Shown piece by piece: positions 16,886 to 24,067 of a DNA stretch of 64,000 bases. The DNA is taken from IMG/VR virus record IMGVR_UViG_3300050034_000098, positions 1-64,000 of that record; one strand, given 5' to 3'. Position 1 is the first letter of the stretch, and every line of letters begins with the position of its first letter. Below the pieces are notes generated by a model. It made no database searches and was not told the DNA's origin. It saw nothing but the letters and a program-made list of their open reading frames with translations. The translations under genes were made by a program, and so were the position numbers. Origin of the DNA: a virus.

Positions 16886-17127
16886 TTAATCATTCTCCTT
16901 ATACTTTCTAAATCATGCTTCATTCTTTTATCAAATTCTTTTTCATATTTTAAAAACTCTTTATAAATCTGTTCACCGACATTATCTACTACAACATCTT
17001 TTCTCCACCAATTAATACAACTATCATCTTCATTCATAAAATCAGAATGATTGTCGCTTAGTCCATTACAACAGGCTCCAGTAAAACTATCATAAAAATC
17101 ACAGTTACCACATTTCTTAATTATCAT
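16882..17127 (-). CDS. Small Cys-rich protein
   Basis: A protein of 81 aa. The N-terminal half has five Cys (KKCGNCDF, ACCNG, SCINWW), a spacing recurrent in small phage zinc-binding proteins. The C-terminal half is a charged helix. Confidence 0.6.
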   Translation of the reverse strand: MIIKKCGNCDFYDSFTGACCNGLSDNHSDFMNEDDSCINWWRKDVVVDNVGEQIYKEFLKYEKEFDKRMKHDLESIRRMIK

Positions 17128-17180
17128 TATTTGTGCACTCCTTTCATAAATCCATCGCTATGCTCATAACGAGTTCAACC

Positions 17181-17810
17181 TTATTTATGGACACCTTTCA
17201 TGAACTCTATAAAATATTCATCGTCACTTAGTTTATTAAAAATATCAGCATACAATGTTTTATCAGTCTGTTGTACCTCATCCATAATGAATTTAACTAT
17301 TTCGTAAACGCGGGTAAAATCAAATATTTTTTCTTGTATAACGCTTATTGAATTAACTAATTGAGATTTCCTAGATAGCATCTTCTCAAGAGTAGAACTA
17401 AAACTATTAATCTCTTTTGCAATAACTAAAACATCAGAATCTTTCTTTATCATTTTGTCTAATGAATCCATACATGCCTGAATAGAATCTATCTGATTGT
17501 CTACTATTTCCATTTGAGATAAATATTCTTTATATACGTTTAATTGAGAATTATTCTTTCTGTTGTCTGTCCTGGTTGGAAACTCTCTTTTTACATAATT
17601 GTATAAAGCTGTTCTACTTATTTTTTTATCATCGGGCATATGCTTGTTGTTTATTTCCTCTAGAGTCTCATTAATAGATAATCCTGAGTATATTAATTTG
17701 CCAACAATATCATGTAAACCATATCTATCTAATGTTGGCATTTGGGTATCAAACCCATTTGATGGTTGTACTAAATCGGTCTTTCGATGAGTCGGTGGAA
17801 CTGCTCCCAA
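17181..17810 (-). CDS. Candidate terminase small subunit
   Basis: A protein of 209 aa; the TTG at 17810 has AAGGAG 8 nt upstream, and a GTG at 17819 inside the ribosome site is less likely. Residues about 30-70 form a helix-turn-helix (SINETLEEINNK, ISRTALYNYVKREF). Residues 75-160 are long helices fit for oligomerising, then an acidic C-terminus. DNA-binding head plus helical stalk is the layout of many small terminases, and no other gene in the window fits. It is 8.5 kb from terL, which is unusual, so a different DNA-binding role is possible. Confidence 0.45.
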   Translation of the reverse strand: MGAVPPTHRKTDLVQPSNGFDTQMPTLDRYGLHDIVGKLIYSGLSINETLEEINNKHMPDDKKISRTALYNYVKREFPTRTDNRKNNSQLNVYKEYLSQMEIVDNQIDSIQACMDSLDKMIKKDSDVLVIAKEINSFSSTLEKMLSRKSQLVNSISVIQEKIFDFTRVYEIVKFIMDEVQQTDKTLYADIFNKLSDDEYFIEFMKGVHK

Positions 17811-17822
17811 AGCTATCACTCC

Positions 17823-18644
17823 TTAATTTACTATGTTTCTAAACTCTCCATAATATTCTTCTTCTGCGTTTTTCCTTGCTTGAATCGCATCTTGTTTATC
17901 TGTGAAATATCCTAAAGTAATACGTTCTCCATTTAGCCCAATCCTTGCCCACCACTTATTACCATTTTTAATAAAAGAAACACCGCTACAGCCACTTGTA
18001 TTAATTGAATGCAAGGACGAGTTCATACAATTTTGTTGGTTTGTACAAATTCTTAAATTCTGCTTCCTGTTATCAAATGTATCATGATTTATATGATCGA
18101 CCACTAGTTCTTTTGGGTAACCCATAACACATCGGTGGATTATTCCTAATGTTGCCGATCGAACGTAAACCCCTTTTTTATTTCCACTACAACCCGTTTG
18201 TATTCCCCACTGTGCTTTTGATAGTTTTTCAACATCCTCTTTATCTATTTTTACAATATACTCTTTGTCAGTTTGCTTATTTTTAATAATAAGTTCTGTA
18301 TAATATTTTAAATAATTATAACTATTAATCCAAACCTTATTCTTAGTTATCTCTTTATTTATTATTTTACCACACCTCCTAAACTGGGCAAGATGAGATG
18401 CACATAAATAGTTTCCATAATCTCTACTATATGAAATATATTGTTTTGAATTACAGACACTACACTTTCCACTATTGATTTCTCTATTTAACTTAGCATT
18501 ACCCCTATCCTTTTTTCTCGATAAGTCAATTTCTCCATATTTCTTATATAAACGACGACACGCATCGCACAGTAATTCTTTTGTGTCTATGTTCCTATAT
18601 ACTTTATAACCAGATCCACATTTTACGCAAAGAGCATTTTTCAA
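17823..18644 (-). CDS. HNH homing endonuclease with AP2 domain
   Basis: A protein of 273 aa; the TTG at 18644 has AGGTGG 8 nt upstream. Two N-terminal zinc-finger-like CxxC sets (CVKCG..CDAC; CSVC..C) precede the HNH core VVDHINHDTFDNRKQNLR (about residues 145-165). An AP2 DNA-binding domain follows (GNKWWARIGLNGERITLGYF to the end). Free-standing endonucleases of this type copy themselves into neighbouring DNA. It sits upstream of the small-terminase candidate and has its own promoter. Confidence 0.92.
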   Translation of the reverse strand: MKNALCVKCGSGYKVYRNIDTKELLCDACRRLYKKYGEIDLSRKKDRGNAKLNREINSGKCSVCNSKQYISYSRDYGNYLCASHLAQFRRCGKIINKEITKNKVWINSYNYLKYYTELIIKNKQTDKEYIVKIDKEDVEKLSKAQWGIQTGCSGNKKGVYVRSATLGIIHRCVMGYPKELVVDHINHDTFDNRKQNLRICTNQQNCMNSSLHSINTSGCSGVSFIKNGNKWWARIGLNGERITLGYFTDKQDAIQARKNAEEEYYGEFRNIVN

Positions 18645-18677
18645 TTTATTTACCACCTATTTTTATATTCTAGTATT

Positions 18678-18706
18678 AGTATAATATTTTTTAATTATAT
18701 TGTCAA
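18678..18706 (-). promoter_or_regulatory. Sigma-A type promoter
   Basis: Read leftward: TTGACA (18701-18706), 17-bp spacer, TATACT (18678-18683). It leads the HNH gene, the small-terminase candidate and probably the glycosyltransferase block. Confidence 0.82.
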
Positions 18707-18970
18707 GCATAAATTCATCCCTACAATATAGTATATAGAGAACCGCTAGGTAAGGCAACTTTAGGAATATTAATTAATTAACCCTTATATTTGTATGTTC
18801 ATGGCTTTTAGTACCTTAAAAGTGACTAGTTTGTAGAAGAATTTAGACTTAGATTTGATTTGTGTATATTAGTTAGAAGTGAATATAATTAATATAACTA
18901 AATACCATATAAAACAATGGATTATTAAATTATTTAGGAATATTTTAGATAATATATTGGTAGGTATAAT

Positions 18971-19050
18971 GCGCGCCCTCATAGCCCAGGGAACTTGCGT
19001 TCTTATTTACAAAATGCACCCCACCCCTTGCAACGCTTGCCACTGAGCCC
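18971..19050. other. GC-rich island
   Basis: 46 of these 80 bases are G or C, in a region that is otherwise very AT-rich. It includes runs such as GCGCGCCCTC and CACCCCACCCC and a short inverted repeat GAACTTGCGTTC. It is not coding on either strand. Its place beside the small-terminase operon makes a cos/pac recognition site one explanation. Confidence 0.45.
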
Positions 19051-19452
19051 CTATCTCTACACATAAAATCACAAAACAGATTCTAAAATATCTGTACTAT
19101 AGCACCATCCATCAAATAACTTGCCTACTGTAAATTACCGATAAATATATATTATCGAAACAATTGTCTGCAAACCCTTATATAATATGCTTCTAGTAAT
19201 ATTCATATACTATTTGCCTACGCTTTGTCTACGGATTGACATTACTGAATTTATTCTACGTTGGCAAACTTACTTTAACGAAAGTGTAACGTTGGGCATT
19301 TCTTCATTTTGTCTTAGCACGTATATTTTTGCATATTGGTTTTTAATTGGAAGTAATATGGTAAAATGTATTTAATAAATAGTATTTATGTAGTAATAAT
19401 TTAGTATAATTGTTTACATTTTGAAATAATTAGAGTGAATGAATTGAATTAC

Positions 19453-19483
19453 GTTGCATTTGCAACATACCATGCATGGTATG
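19453..19483. repeat. Tandem pair of palindromes
   Basis: GTTGCA-TT-TGCAAC (19453-19466) directly abuts a perfect 18-bp palindrome CATACCATGCATGGTATG (19466-19483). Either could be a dimeric protein binding site or form a cruciform. Confidence 0.7.
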
Positions 19484-19883
19484 GAATGAGAATTTTTATA
19501 GTACATATGTTAGTTATAGTTAACGATTGTAAGATATAATGTTTTTATGTTACTTTATGTAAGTGCATATAACTTATCTATTTATCTTTTAACTCTATCA
19601 GTGTTATAAGTATACTATCATAGTTATAGTAGCGTTAACATATAGTATTAATAGTATATTATACTTCTATGCTTGTTATCATTCTCTTAGCAAGCATTAA
19701 AGTTAACACCGATAGTATTATATAGGCTATATCACTTAAGTACAGTGTAGTGACGATAGGAACGAAGACAAAGACTAAAAGATCTTAATACTGGTTACTA
19801 CTACTACATATATATCTAACATATTAGAATAAATTCTTTTGTTTCCCTGCCAGTCAACTGATATATATTATCATTTAAATTTA

Positions 19884-19917
19884 ACCAAAAAGAAAAGCCT
19901 TGCTATTATGCAAGACT
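19884..19917 (-). terminator. Rho-independent terminator
   Basis: Read leftward: AGTCTTGC-ATAATA-GCAAGGCT followed by TTTTCTTTTT. The stem includes the last codons and stop of the gene it ends. Confidence 0.8.
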
Positions 19918-20229
19918 CTTATCTTTTAATTCTCTTAACATTTTATAATCTCTTTTACCAATATATCCACTTGGGTATTCATGAAATACTTCTATATAAT
20001 TTTCAATTCTTTGTTCATCTGTATAAAAATCATCTTGGTAAGCAATCCCTATTACTTTGTGATCCTTTGCATATTCTGATTTTAAACTAGATACAAATGA
20101 ATATCTCCCATTTTCATAAATTACTGGGCATTCTTTAAATGCTTTTAAAATATCTAATATGTCTTGTCTTGCCTTATTTGGCAAAGTACTAAATTCTTCT
20201 AAAGTAATTGCATATTTTTTGTTTTTCAT
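19906..20229 (-). CDS. Hypothetical protein
   Basis: A protein of 107 aa; the ATG at 20229 has AAAGGAGAAT. Alpha/beta, beginning with a Lys-rich segment and a helical ARQDILDILKAFKECP. Its 3' end doubles as a terminator stem. No family recognised. Confidence 0.6.
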   Translation of the reverse strand: MKNKKYAITLEEFSTLPNKARQDILDILKAFKECPVIYENGRYSFVSSLKSEYAKDHKVIGIAYQDDFYTDEQRIENYIEVFHEYPSGYIGKRDYKMLRELKDKSLA

Positions 20230-20233
20230 TATA

Positions 20234-20326
20234 TTATTCTCCTTTGTTATCTCTATAATCTTGAGTCGTAAAGTATCCACAAAGCAGTAAAGCTGATCCA
20301 AAGGCTATGAAAGTAATAGTTAACAT
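20234..20326 (-). CDS. 30-residue membrane peptide
   Basis: One hydrophobic span (MLTITFIAFGSALLLCGYF) then a polar tail ending in the ribosome site of the next gene. GAGGAG lies about 11 nt before the ATG, and a promoter lies 37 nt upstream. Confidence 0.5.
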   Translation of the reverse strand: MLTITFIAFGSALLLCGYFTTQDYRDNKGE

Positions 20327-20362
20327 TTCTAATGCATCTCCTCTTGTTTTTAACTATAGCTT

Positions 20363-20391
20363 ATTCTATCATCTTTTAAATAATATGTCAA
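20363..20391 (-). promoter_or_regulatory. Sigma-A type promoter
   Basis: Read leftward: TTGACA (20386-20391), 17-bp spacer, TAGAAT (20363-20368). Drives the two small genes that end at the 19,884 terminator. Confidence 0.78.
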
Positions 20392-20411
20392 CACCTTTAT
20401 TAAAAATAAGC

Positions 20412-20444
20412 AAATAAAAAGCCTTACCATTTATAGATAAGACT
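20412..20444 (-). terminator. Rho-independent terminator
   Basis: Read leftward: AGTCTTATC-TATAAAT-GGTAAGGCT then TTTTTATTT. It follows the 20453 gene by 8 nt. Its stem shares the AGTCTT/AAGGCT theme with the terminator at 19,884. Confidence 0.8.
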
Positions 20445-20452
20445 TGATCTAC

Positions 20453-20710
20453 TTATAGAAGACTATAGTTTGTGATATCCTTTGGAATTTCATCAAATAT
20501 TTCTTGAATTGTCATTCCATTTTTAATATCACTAGCTTCTAAATGCTCAAAAGGCATTCCACACTCTGGTTCTAGTGTTATTACATTATCTTCTAAAATT
20601 GCCACTCCATACATCAATTTATCATCATCTTTATTATACCAGCATATTTTCTTTTCTGAGTTTATGAATTTTGTTACATTTGAGTTGACTTGTATTTTTA
20701 TCATTATCAT
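20453..20710 (-). CDS. Hypothetical protein, monocistronic
   Basis: A protein of 85 aa, predicted beta-rich then helical. The ATG at 20710 stands 8 nt after AAAGGAG; a GTG at 20719 within that site is less likely. It has its own promoter and terminator. No family recognised. Confidence 0.65.
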   Translation of the reverse strand: MIMIKIQVNSNVTKFINSEKKICWYNKDDDKLMYGVAILEDNVITLEPECGMPFEHLEASDIKNGMTIQEIFDEIPKDITNYSLL

Positions 20711-20742
20711 CTCAACCACTCCTTTAATTTATCTTATAACCC

Positions 20743-20771
20743 ATTATACATCTAATAAATAAGTCTGTCAA
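20743..20771 (-). promoter_or_regulatory. Consensus sigma-A promoter
   Basis: Read leftward: TTGACA (20766-20771), 17-bp spacer, TATAAT (20743-20748). Perfect consensus for a single 85-aa gene. Confidence 0.88.
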
Positions 20772-20792
20772 TACTGTTTTAATAAGTAAAAA

Positions 20793-20999
20793 CTATTTAT
20801 TCAGATTAAAATTTATTTGTTCAAGAATTTCATCAACTATAACATTGGATGAAAGAGCCTCAAATAATAATTCTTTTGCCTTTGTAGCAGAAACATTATT
20901 AACGTTAACAATAGTATCAACAATTCGCGAAATAACGTATTTATCATAATCAATTATTATTCCTTTATTTTTACCATCGGTAATTTCTACTTTATACAT
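20793..20999 (-). CDS. Hypothetical protein
   Basis: A protein of 68 aa with a short beta hairpin (YKVEITDGKNKGIIIDYDKY) then two helices. It has its own promoter. No clear terminator follows before the next promoter, so transcripts may run on. Confidence 0.6.
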   Translation of the reverse strand: MYKVEITDGKNKGIIIDYDKYVISRIVDTIVNVNNVSATKAKELLFEALSSNVIVDEILEQINFNLNK

Positions 21000-21032
21000 T
21001 TAAAACGCCCCTTTGTTTTATTTACTATAATC

Positions 21033-21061
21033 ATTATAACCCAAAACAAAACATATTGCAA
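21033..21061 (-). promoter_or_regulatory. Sigma-A type promoter
   Basis: Read leftward: TTGCAA (21056-21061), 17-bp spacer, TATAAT (21033-21038), 34 nt before the 68-aa gene. Confidence 0.75.
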
Positions 21062-21159
21062 GCATTATCTTAAATCATTTTTAATACTTTTAAATCATAA
21101 TCCTACACACTTATATAGCCTCTCAATATTATCGTCTAAAACAACGCAGTATAGAGACT

Positions 21160-21191
21160 AAAAGCCCCTACTATTAGCTAGTAAAGGCTTT
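21160..21191 (-). terminator. Rho-independent terminator
   Basis: Read leftward: AAAGCCTTTACTA-GCTAA-TAGTAGGGGCTTT with two G-T pairs (13-bp stem), then TTAG. It ends the operon 23,113 to 21,197. The short T-run makes it weaker than its neighbours. Confidence 0.7.
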
Positions 21192-21196
21192 GGAAA

Positions 21197-21385
21197 TCAT
21201 ACTATATAATTATCTTTTTTATTAGTTTTGTCAAATTCTTCTATCATTTCGTCTAAACTATTTTTATATTGTTTTAAAATACCTTTCGTTGTTCCTGGTA
21301 TAAATCCATCACTATATTTTAGTTCAATAAAAGCTATAGCTTCGTTAGTTTCTTTTATTTTTTGTTGCATTTCAATATTTGTCAT
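21197..21385 (-). CDS. Small helical protein
   Basis: A protein of 62 aa, ATG behind AGGAGAAGAG. Charged, mostly helical; last gene before a terminator. No family recognised. Confidence 0.6.
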   Translation of the reverse strand: MTNIEMQQKIKETNEAIAFIELKYSDGFIPGTTKGILKQYKNSLDEMIEEFDKTNKKDNYIV

Positions 21386-21395
21386 TTCTCTTCTC

Positions 21396-21544
21396 CTATA
21401 CTATTTTAAAATTAAGATCTTTACAAAACTGTATTGCTTCATTGTATTCAAAGAATTGTTCATAATCAAAAATATCAATAAGCATCCTTCCAAATATTGT
21501 TTTATCTCATATAATCCACCATTACAAACTAATTTTACTTTCAT
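21396..21544 (-). CDS. Overlapping small frames, possibly one frameshifted gene
   Basis: From the ATG at 21544 a frame gives a sensible start (MKVKLVCNGGLYEIKQYLEG) but an unlikely hydrophobic end (stop 21401). A frame in another phase from 21485 (MLIDIFDYEQFFEYN..., stop 21396) reads as a convincing C-terminus but has no spaced ribosome site. Joining the halves would give about 48 residues, so a single frameshift is a plausible history. Confidence 0.4.
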
Positions 21545-21978
21545 TTTAAACTGTCCTGTATTTCTTTATAGTAATTAACCCATTTAATTTTGTCTTTTTC
21601 TGCCGATACTGCATTTTTATAACAATTACCACATTTATACATTGATAAGCTAAATTCTTCATCTTTATAAAAATTATCATAACTTACCTCATTAGCTATG
21701 GTTATATAGTAAAACCTATCACCAAATTTGGGCTTAAACGGTTCTCTGATAATTTCTTCATTATTTTTTATAAAATCACCTAACATTTCAGAGTCATTTA
21801 AAAAATACCAAATTGGATCACCTTTGCAAATTGAATAAGACAAACTCGTAAATACACTATTTGTTATATTAAATTTATACCTTACAATTCCGGTTGCATC
21901 TCCTATTATACTTTCTCTACTAAACACCTCGTCAAATTCAACATCTAAACCTTTTCTAATAATTTCTAATATATCCAT
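21541..21978 (-). CDS. Hypothetical protein
   Basis: A protein of 145 aa, globular, with the middle segment KPKFGDRFYYITIANEVSYD and one CxxC (KCGNCYKN). I recall similar 'FGD.YYY'-type proteins as frequent but unassigned in phages. It overlaps the previous gene by 23 nt. Confidence 0.6.
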   Translation of the reverse strand: MDILEIIRKGLDVEFDEVFSRESIIGDATGIVRYKFNITNSVFTSLSYSICKGDPIWYFLNDSEMLGDFIKNNEEIIREPFKPKFGDRFYYITIANEVSYDNFYKDEEFSLSMYKCGNCYKNAVSAEKDKIKWVNYYKEIQDSLK

Positions 21979-22246
21979 TTTTATTATCTCCTTCGCTAAT
22001 TTGATAACAATTCCATAGGCCTTCTAAGAAAATTGAACAATCACAAGTTTTAATTATAGGTGGATTTTTGTACATAAAACAATAGGTGTATTCATATTTT
22101 ACATAGCCTTTCTTAACATCTAATATTTTACGATCCTGATGTTCTTTAATAAAAGGATTTTCTCCGTCTTCCCTGTAAACAATTCCTATAAGATCTTTGC
22201 ATTTCTGCTCGTCTGTTTTGAATAATTCTTTCAAAAATTTAAACAT
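21956..22246 (-). CDS. Hypothetical protein
   Basis: A protein of 96 aa with a basic N-terminal helix (MFKFLKELFKTDEQKCKDL), then beta-rich with CFMYKNPPIIKTCDCSIF. The FLKELF opening may be membrane-associating. No family recognised. Confidence 0.55.
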   Translation of the reverse strand: MFKFLKELFKTDEQKCKDLIGIVYREDGENPFIKEHQDRKILDVKKGYVKYEYTYCFMYKNPPIIKTCDCSIFLEGLWNCYQISEGDNKNGYIRNY

Positions 22247-22257
22247 TATTCTCTCCT

Positions 22258-22452
22258 TTATAATTTACTTTCAGCCTCAGCTAAACAGGCATCGTTTAAC
22301 ATATCGTACATATCCTCATAGTATACACCAGTGTAGTGATCTCCTTGTAGATCAAAATCAGTGTATAAAACATTATCAATCATGTACTGACTTTGGATAA
22401 TTAATGTAACTGCAAAAGCTAGTGTCATAATATTTTTAACAAACCTATTCAT
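22258..22452 (-). CDS. Small exported or membrane-anchored protein
   Basis: A protein of 64 aa. The N-terminus MNRFVKNIMTLAFAVTLIIQ looks like a signal peptide or anchor; the rest is acidic (DMYDMLNDACLAEAESKL). If exported it would act at the cell surface, for example in superinfection exclusion. This is inferred only from topology. Confidence 0.55.
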   Translation of the reverse strand: MNRFVKNIMTLAFAVTLIIQSQYMIDNVLYTDFDLQGDHYTGVYYEDMYDMLNDACLAEAESKL

Positions 22453-22577
22453 TTTCTATTACCTCTTTTCTTTTTGTTATGATAGTATTTCGACTGTACC
22501 CAAACTACATACGATTTTAAATCTGGTTCAAACCACCTAACTTTATCAAACCAACTACCTTCAAACAATTCATGCAT
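22449..22577 (-). CDS. Small basic protein
   Basis: A protein of 42 aa, Trp-rich first half (FEGSWFDKVRWFEPDL) and a Lys/Arg-rich end. ATG 10 nt after AAGGAG; its stop overlaps the next start. Function unknown. Confidence 0.5.
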   Translation of the reverse strand: MHELFEGSWFDKVRWFEPDLKSYVVWVQSKYYHNKKKRGNRK

Positions 22578-22579
22578 AA

Positions 22580-22714
22580 TTAAACAGCTCCTTCTTTGAT
22601 TATTTCAAATGTTTCTTGGTACACTATTGTTTTCCGCTTCATAAGATCAAATACTCTGTTGCGGATATCATTGTAATCGTATCCCATCATTACATATACG
22701 CCAGATTTTAGCAT
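22580..22714 (-). CDS. Small hypothetical protein
   Basis: A protein of 44 aa, mixed (MGYDYNDIRNRVFDLMKRK). No good ribosome site precedes the ATG, so translation may depend on the upstream gene. Confidence 0.45.
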   Translation of the reverse strand: MLKSGVYVMMGYDYNDIRNRVFDLMKRKTIVYQETFEIIKEGAV

Positions 22715-22724
22715 TACTTTAAAT

Positions 22725-22895
22725 TTAAATATCTAGCACCTTAATATAACCTTTCTTAACCCAATCTTTTGCAGTATATGTTGTGTCCCATTCACCTAGA
22801 AAAACCATATCGACTTCACTATTTTCTTTTCTTTCTTCTAATCCTAATTTGCGAGATCTTTCTTCTGCTTTTTTAGTCCATACATATTTTTTCAT
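22725..22895 (-). CDS. Small basic hypothetical protein
   Basis: A protein of 56 aa, ATG behind AAGGAGTTGTTTTAA. Lys/Arg-rich N-terminal helix and a short C-terminal segment (KDWVKKGYIKVLDI). Own promoter upstream. Confidence 0.55.
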   Translation of the reverse strand: MKKYVWTKKAEERSRKLGLEERKENSEVDMVFLGEWDTTYTAKDWVKKGYIKVLDI

Positions 22896-22927
22896 TTAAA
22901 ACAACTCCTTAATTTTTTCTATAATTC

Positions 22928-22956
22928 ATTATAACACTAACTGAATTAATTGTAAA
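22928..22956 (-). promoter_or_regulatory. Sigma-A type promoter
   Basis: Read leftward: TTTACA (22951-22956), 17-bp spacer, TATAAT (22928-22933). The -35 lies inside the end of the upstream gene. Confidence 0.78.
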
Positions 22957-23113
22957 GACTTTTATTAATTCTTTTTAAACTAATTTTAGTTATCATTTCT
23001 AAAATATCTTCTTTATATAATTTACAAATCATTCCTAATAAATACTCTTTTGTGTCTCCTAAAATTACTGTTTGCGTTTTACCGTTTTTTAATATAATTG
23101 TTAGTTCATACAT
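22946..23113 (-). CDS. Small hypothetical protein
   Basis: A protein of 55 aa with an N-terminal beta hairpin (MYELTIILKNGKTQTVIL) then a helix and basic end. AAAGGA lies upstream of the ATG. Its last codons hold the promoter of the next unit. Confidence 0.55.
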   Translation of the reverse strand: MYELTIILKNGKTQTVILGDTKEYLLGMICKLYKEDILEMITKISLKRINKSLYN

Positions 23114-23118
23114 ATTTA

Positions 23119-23526
23119 TCAGATCCTTTCATTCTTTAAACATAATATAGCATTTTCATACTCTCTTAAACCTAATTCAGTTTCAATTCTTTTATTTGTC
23201 CTATTGAGATAAAATGATGCTTGAATTTCTCCATAAAATTCGATATTATTATATTTAGAATAAAAGTTAATGTTAAGTTCTTCTAAAATCCTTTCAATTT
23301 GCTCAATTGTTTTGTTCGTTTTAAATCCCATTCCTGGATAATTATATTTTATTTCTGCTTTGGTATTTAAGATGTTGTGAATTAATTGGATTGTTAACGT
23401 TTGCATTAAAATAGAACTGCCAATTGTTTTAGACGAATCAATAAAAGATCCCTTTATATCGGTTTCTAATAATTTTCTTTTTTCAATTACTTCTTTTAAT
23501 TTAGCTTCAATTTCTTTGTTTGTCAT
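23119..23526 (-). CDS. Hypothetical helical protein
   Basis: A protein of 135 aa: charged N-terminal helix (KEIEAKLKEVIEKRKLLETD), a hydrophobic middle and a C-terminal helical half. First leftward gene from the divergence point, hence probably among the earliest expressed. No family recognised. Confidence 0.6.
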   Translation of the reverse strand: MTNKEIEAKLKEVIEKRKLLETDIKGSFIDSSKTIGSSILMQTLTIQLIHNILNTKAEIKYNYPGMGFKTNKTIEQIERILEELNINFYSKYNNIEFYGEIQASFYLNRTNKRIETELGLREYENAILCLKNERI

Positions 23527-23557
23527 TTACAATCACTCCATTTCTTAATCTAAAATC

Positions 23558-23586
23558 ATTATATCATATAGATAATAAAATTGCAA
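23558..23586 (-). promoter_or_regulatory. Sigma-A type promoter, leftmost of the divergent set
   Basis: Read leftward: TTGCAA (23581-23586), 17-bp spacer, TATAAT (23558-23563). Confidence 0.8.
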
Positions 23587-23640
23587 TAAAATGTTTTCTT
23601 CATTATATACACACATTTCATTCGTTGTTAAAAATAATCC

Positions 23641-23669
23641 TTGCATTCGTATTTTGCATATGTTATAAT
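23641..23669 (+). promoter_or_regulatory. Sigma-A type promoter, rightward
   Basis: TTGCAT (23641-23646), 17-bp spacer, TATAAT (23664-23669). It lies back to back with the leftward promoter at 23,558 and drives a short leader with a hairpin. Confidence 0.72.
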
Positions 23670-23689
23670 AATCTCAAGTCAAGGGAACA

Positions 23690-23770
23690 ATGCGAAGCGG
23701 TACAATCCGAGTGTATCGGATTAGATACTGCAAAAGTAACATTGCATTTAAACAATTGTTAAGAGAGTAA
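23690..23770 (+). CDS. Possible 26-residue leader ORF or small RNA
   Basis: An ATG 4 nt after AAGGGAACA opens a basic 26-residue frame. The same transcript forms a perfect 7-bp hairpin AATCCGA-GTGTA-TCGGATT (23704-23722). Either a leader peptide or a non-coding RNA; the spacing of the ribosome site is poor. Confidence 0.35.
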   Translation: MRSGTIRVYRIRYCKSNIAFKQLLRE

Positions 23771-23798
23771 AATCAAATAAAATTATTTAAACAACCTA

Positions 23799-23827
23799 TT
23801 GACTTATTAAACAAAATGAATTATAAT
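23799..23827 (+). promoter_or_regulatory. Early rightward promoter
   Basis: TTGACT (23799-23804), 17-bp spacer, TATAAT (23822-23827), 33 nt before the first rightward gene. Confidence 0.85.
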
Positions 23828-23860
23828 GAACTAAGAAAGTAAAATAAAGGGGCGAACGAA

Positions 23861-24037
23861 ATGAAAAGCGAATATTGGTTTTATCTAGTAAATGATGAAG
23901 GTTGCGTAATGGACACCAGGCGTGACTCTAGTGTGATAAAAGCCAGAAAACATTTTTATAACACATTCGAAGGGAATTATAAAATTCAATGGACAGATAA
24001 AAATGGAGTTGGTAAAGAAAAGAATGTAAGACTCTAA
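23861..24037 (+). CDS. Small early protein
   Basis: A protein of 58 aa, ATG after AAAGGGGCGAACGAA. Basic, alpha/beta; first gene of the rightward early operon, a typical place for host-takeover factors, though no family is recognised. Confidence 0.6.
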   Translation: MKSEYWFYLVNDEGCVMDTRRDSSVIKARKHFYNTFEGNYKIQWTDKNGVGKEKNVRL

Positions 24038-24067
24038 GATTTTTAATAATTAAAGGAGTTACAACAA

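Larger units (their letters stand above)
18707..19883. other. Gene-free region of about 1.2 kb
   Basis: No frame has both a ribosome site and protein-like sequence. Contents: a GC-rich island (18971-19050), a near-palindrome CGATAA...TTATCG (19139-19157), two adjacent palindromes (19453-19483), a long-range inverted repeat CTATCAGTGTTA / TAACACCGATAG (19595-19606 and 19704-19715), the direct repeat TAGTTATAGT (19511 and 19621) and three GTTAAC sites (19519, 19634, 19702). A packaging site, origin or regulatory region is possible. Confidence 0.6.

Noticed and set aside
19187-19375. 62-codon frame in the 1.2-kb gene-free region
   Set aside because: No ribosome site or promoter at proper distance; sequence not protein-like enough.
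23520-23762. Rightward 80-codon frame across the divergent promoters
   Set aside because: It covers both promoters and lacks a ribosome site.
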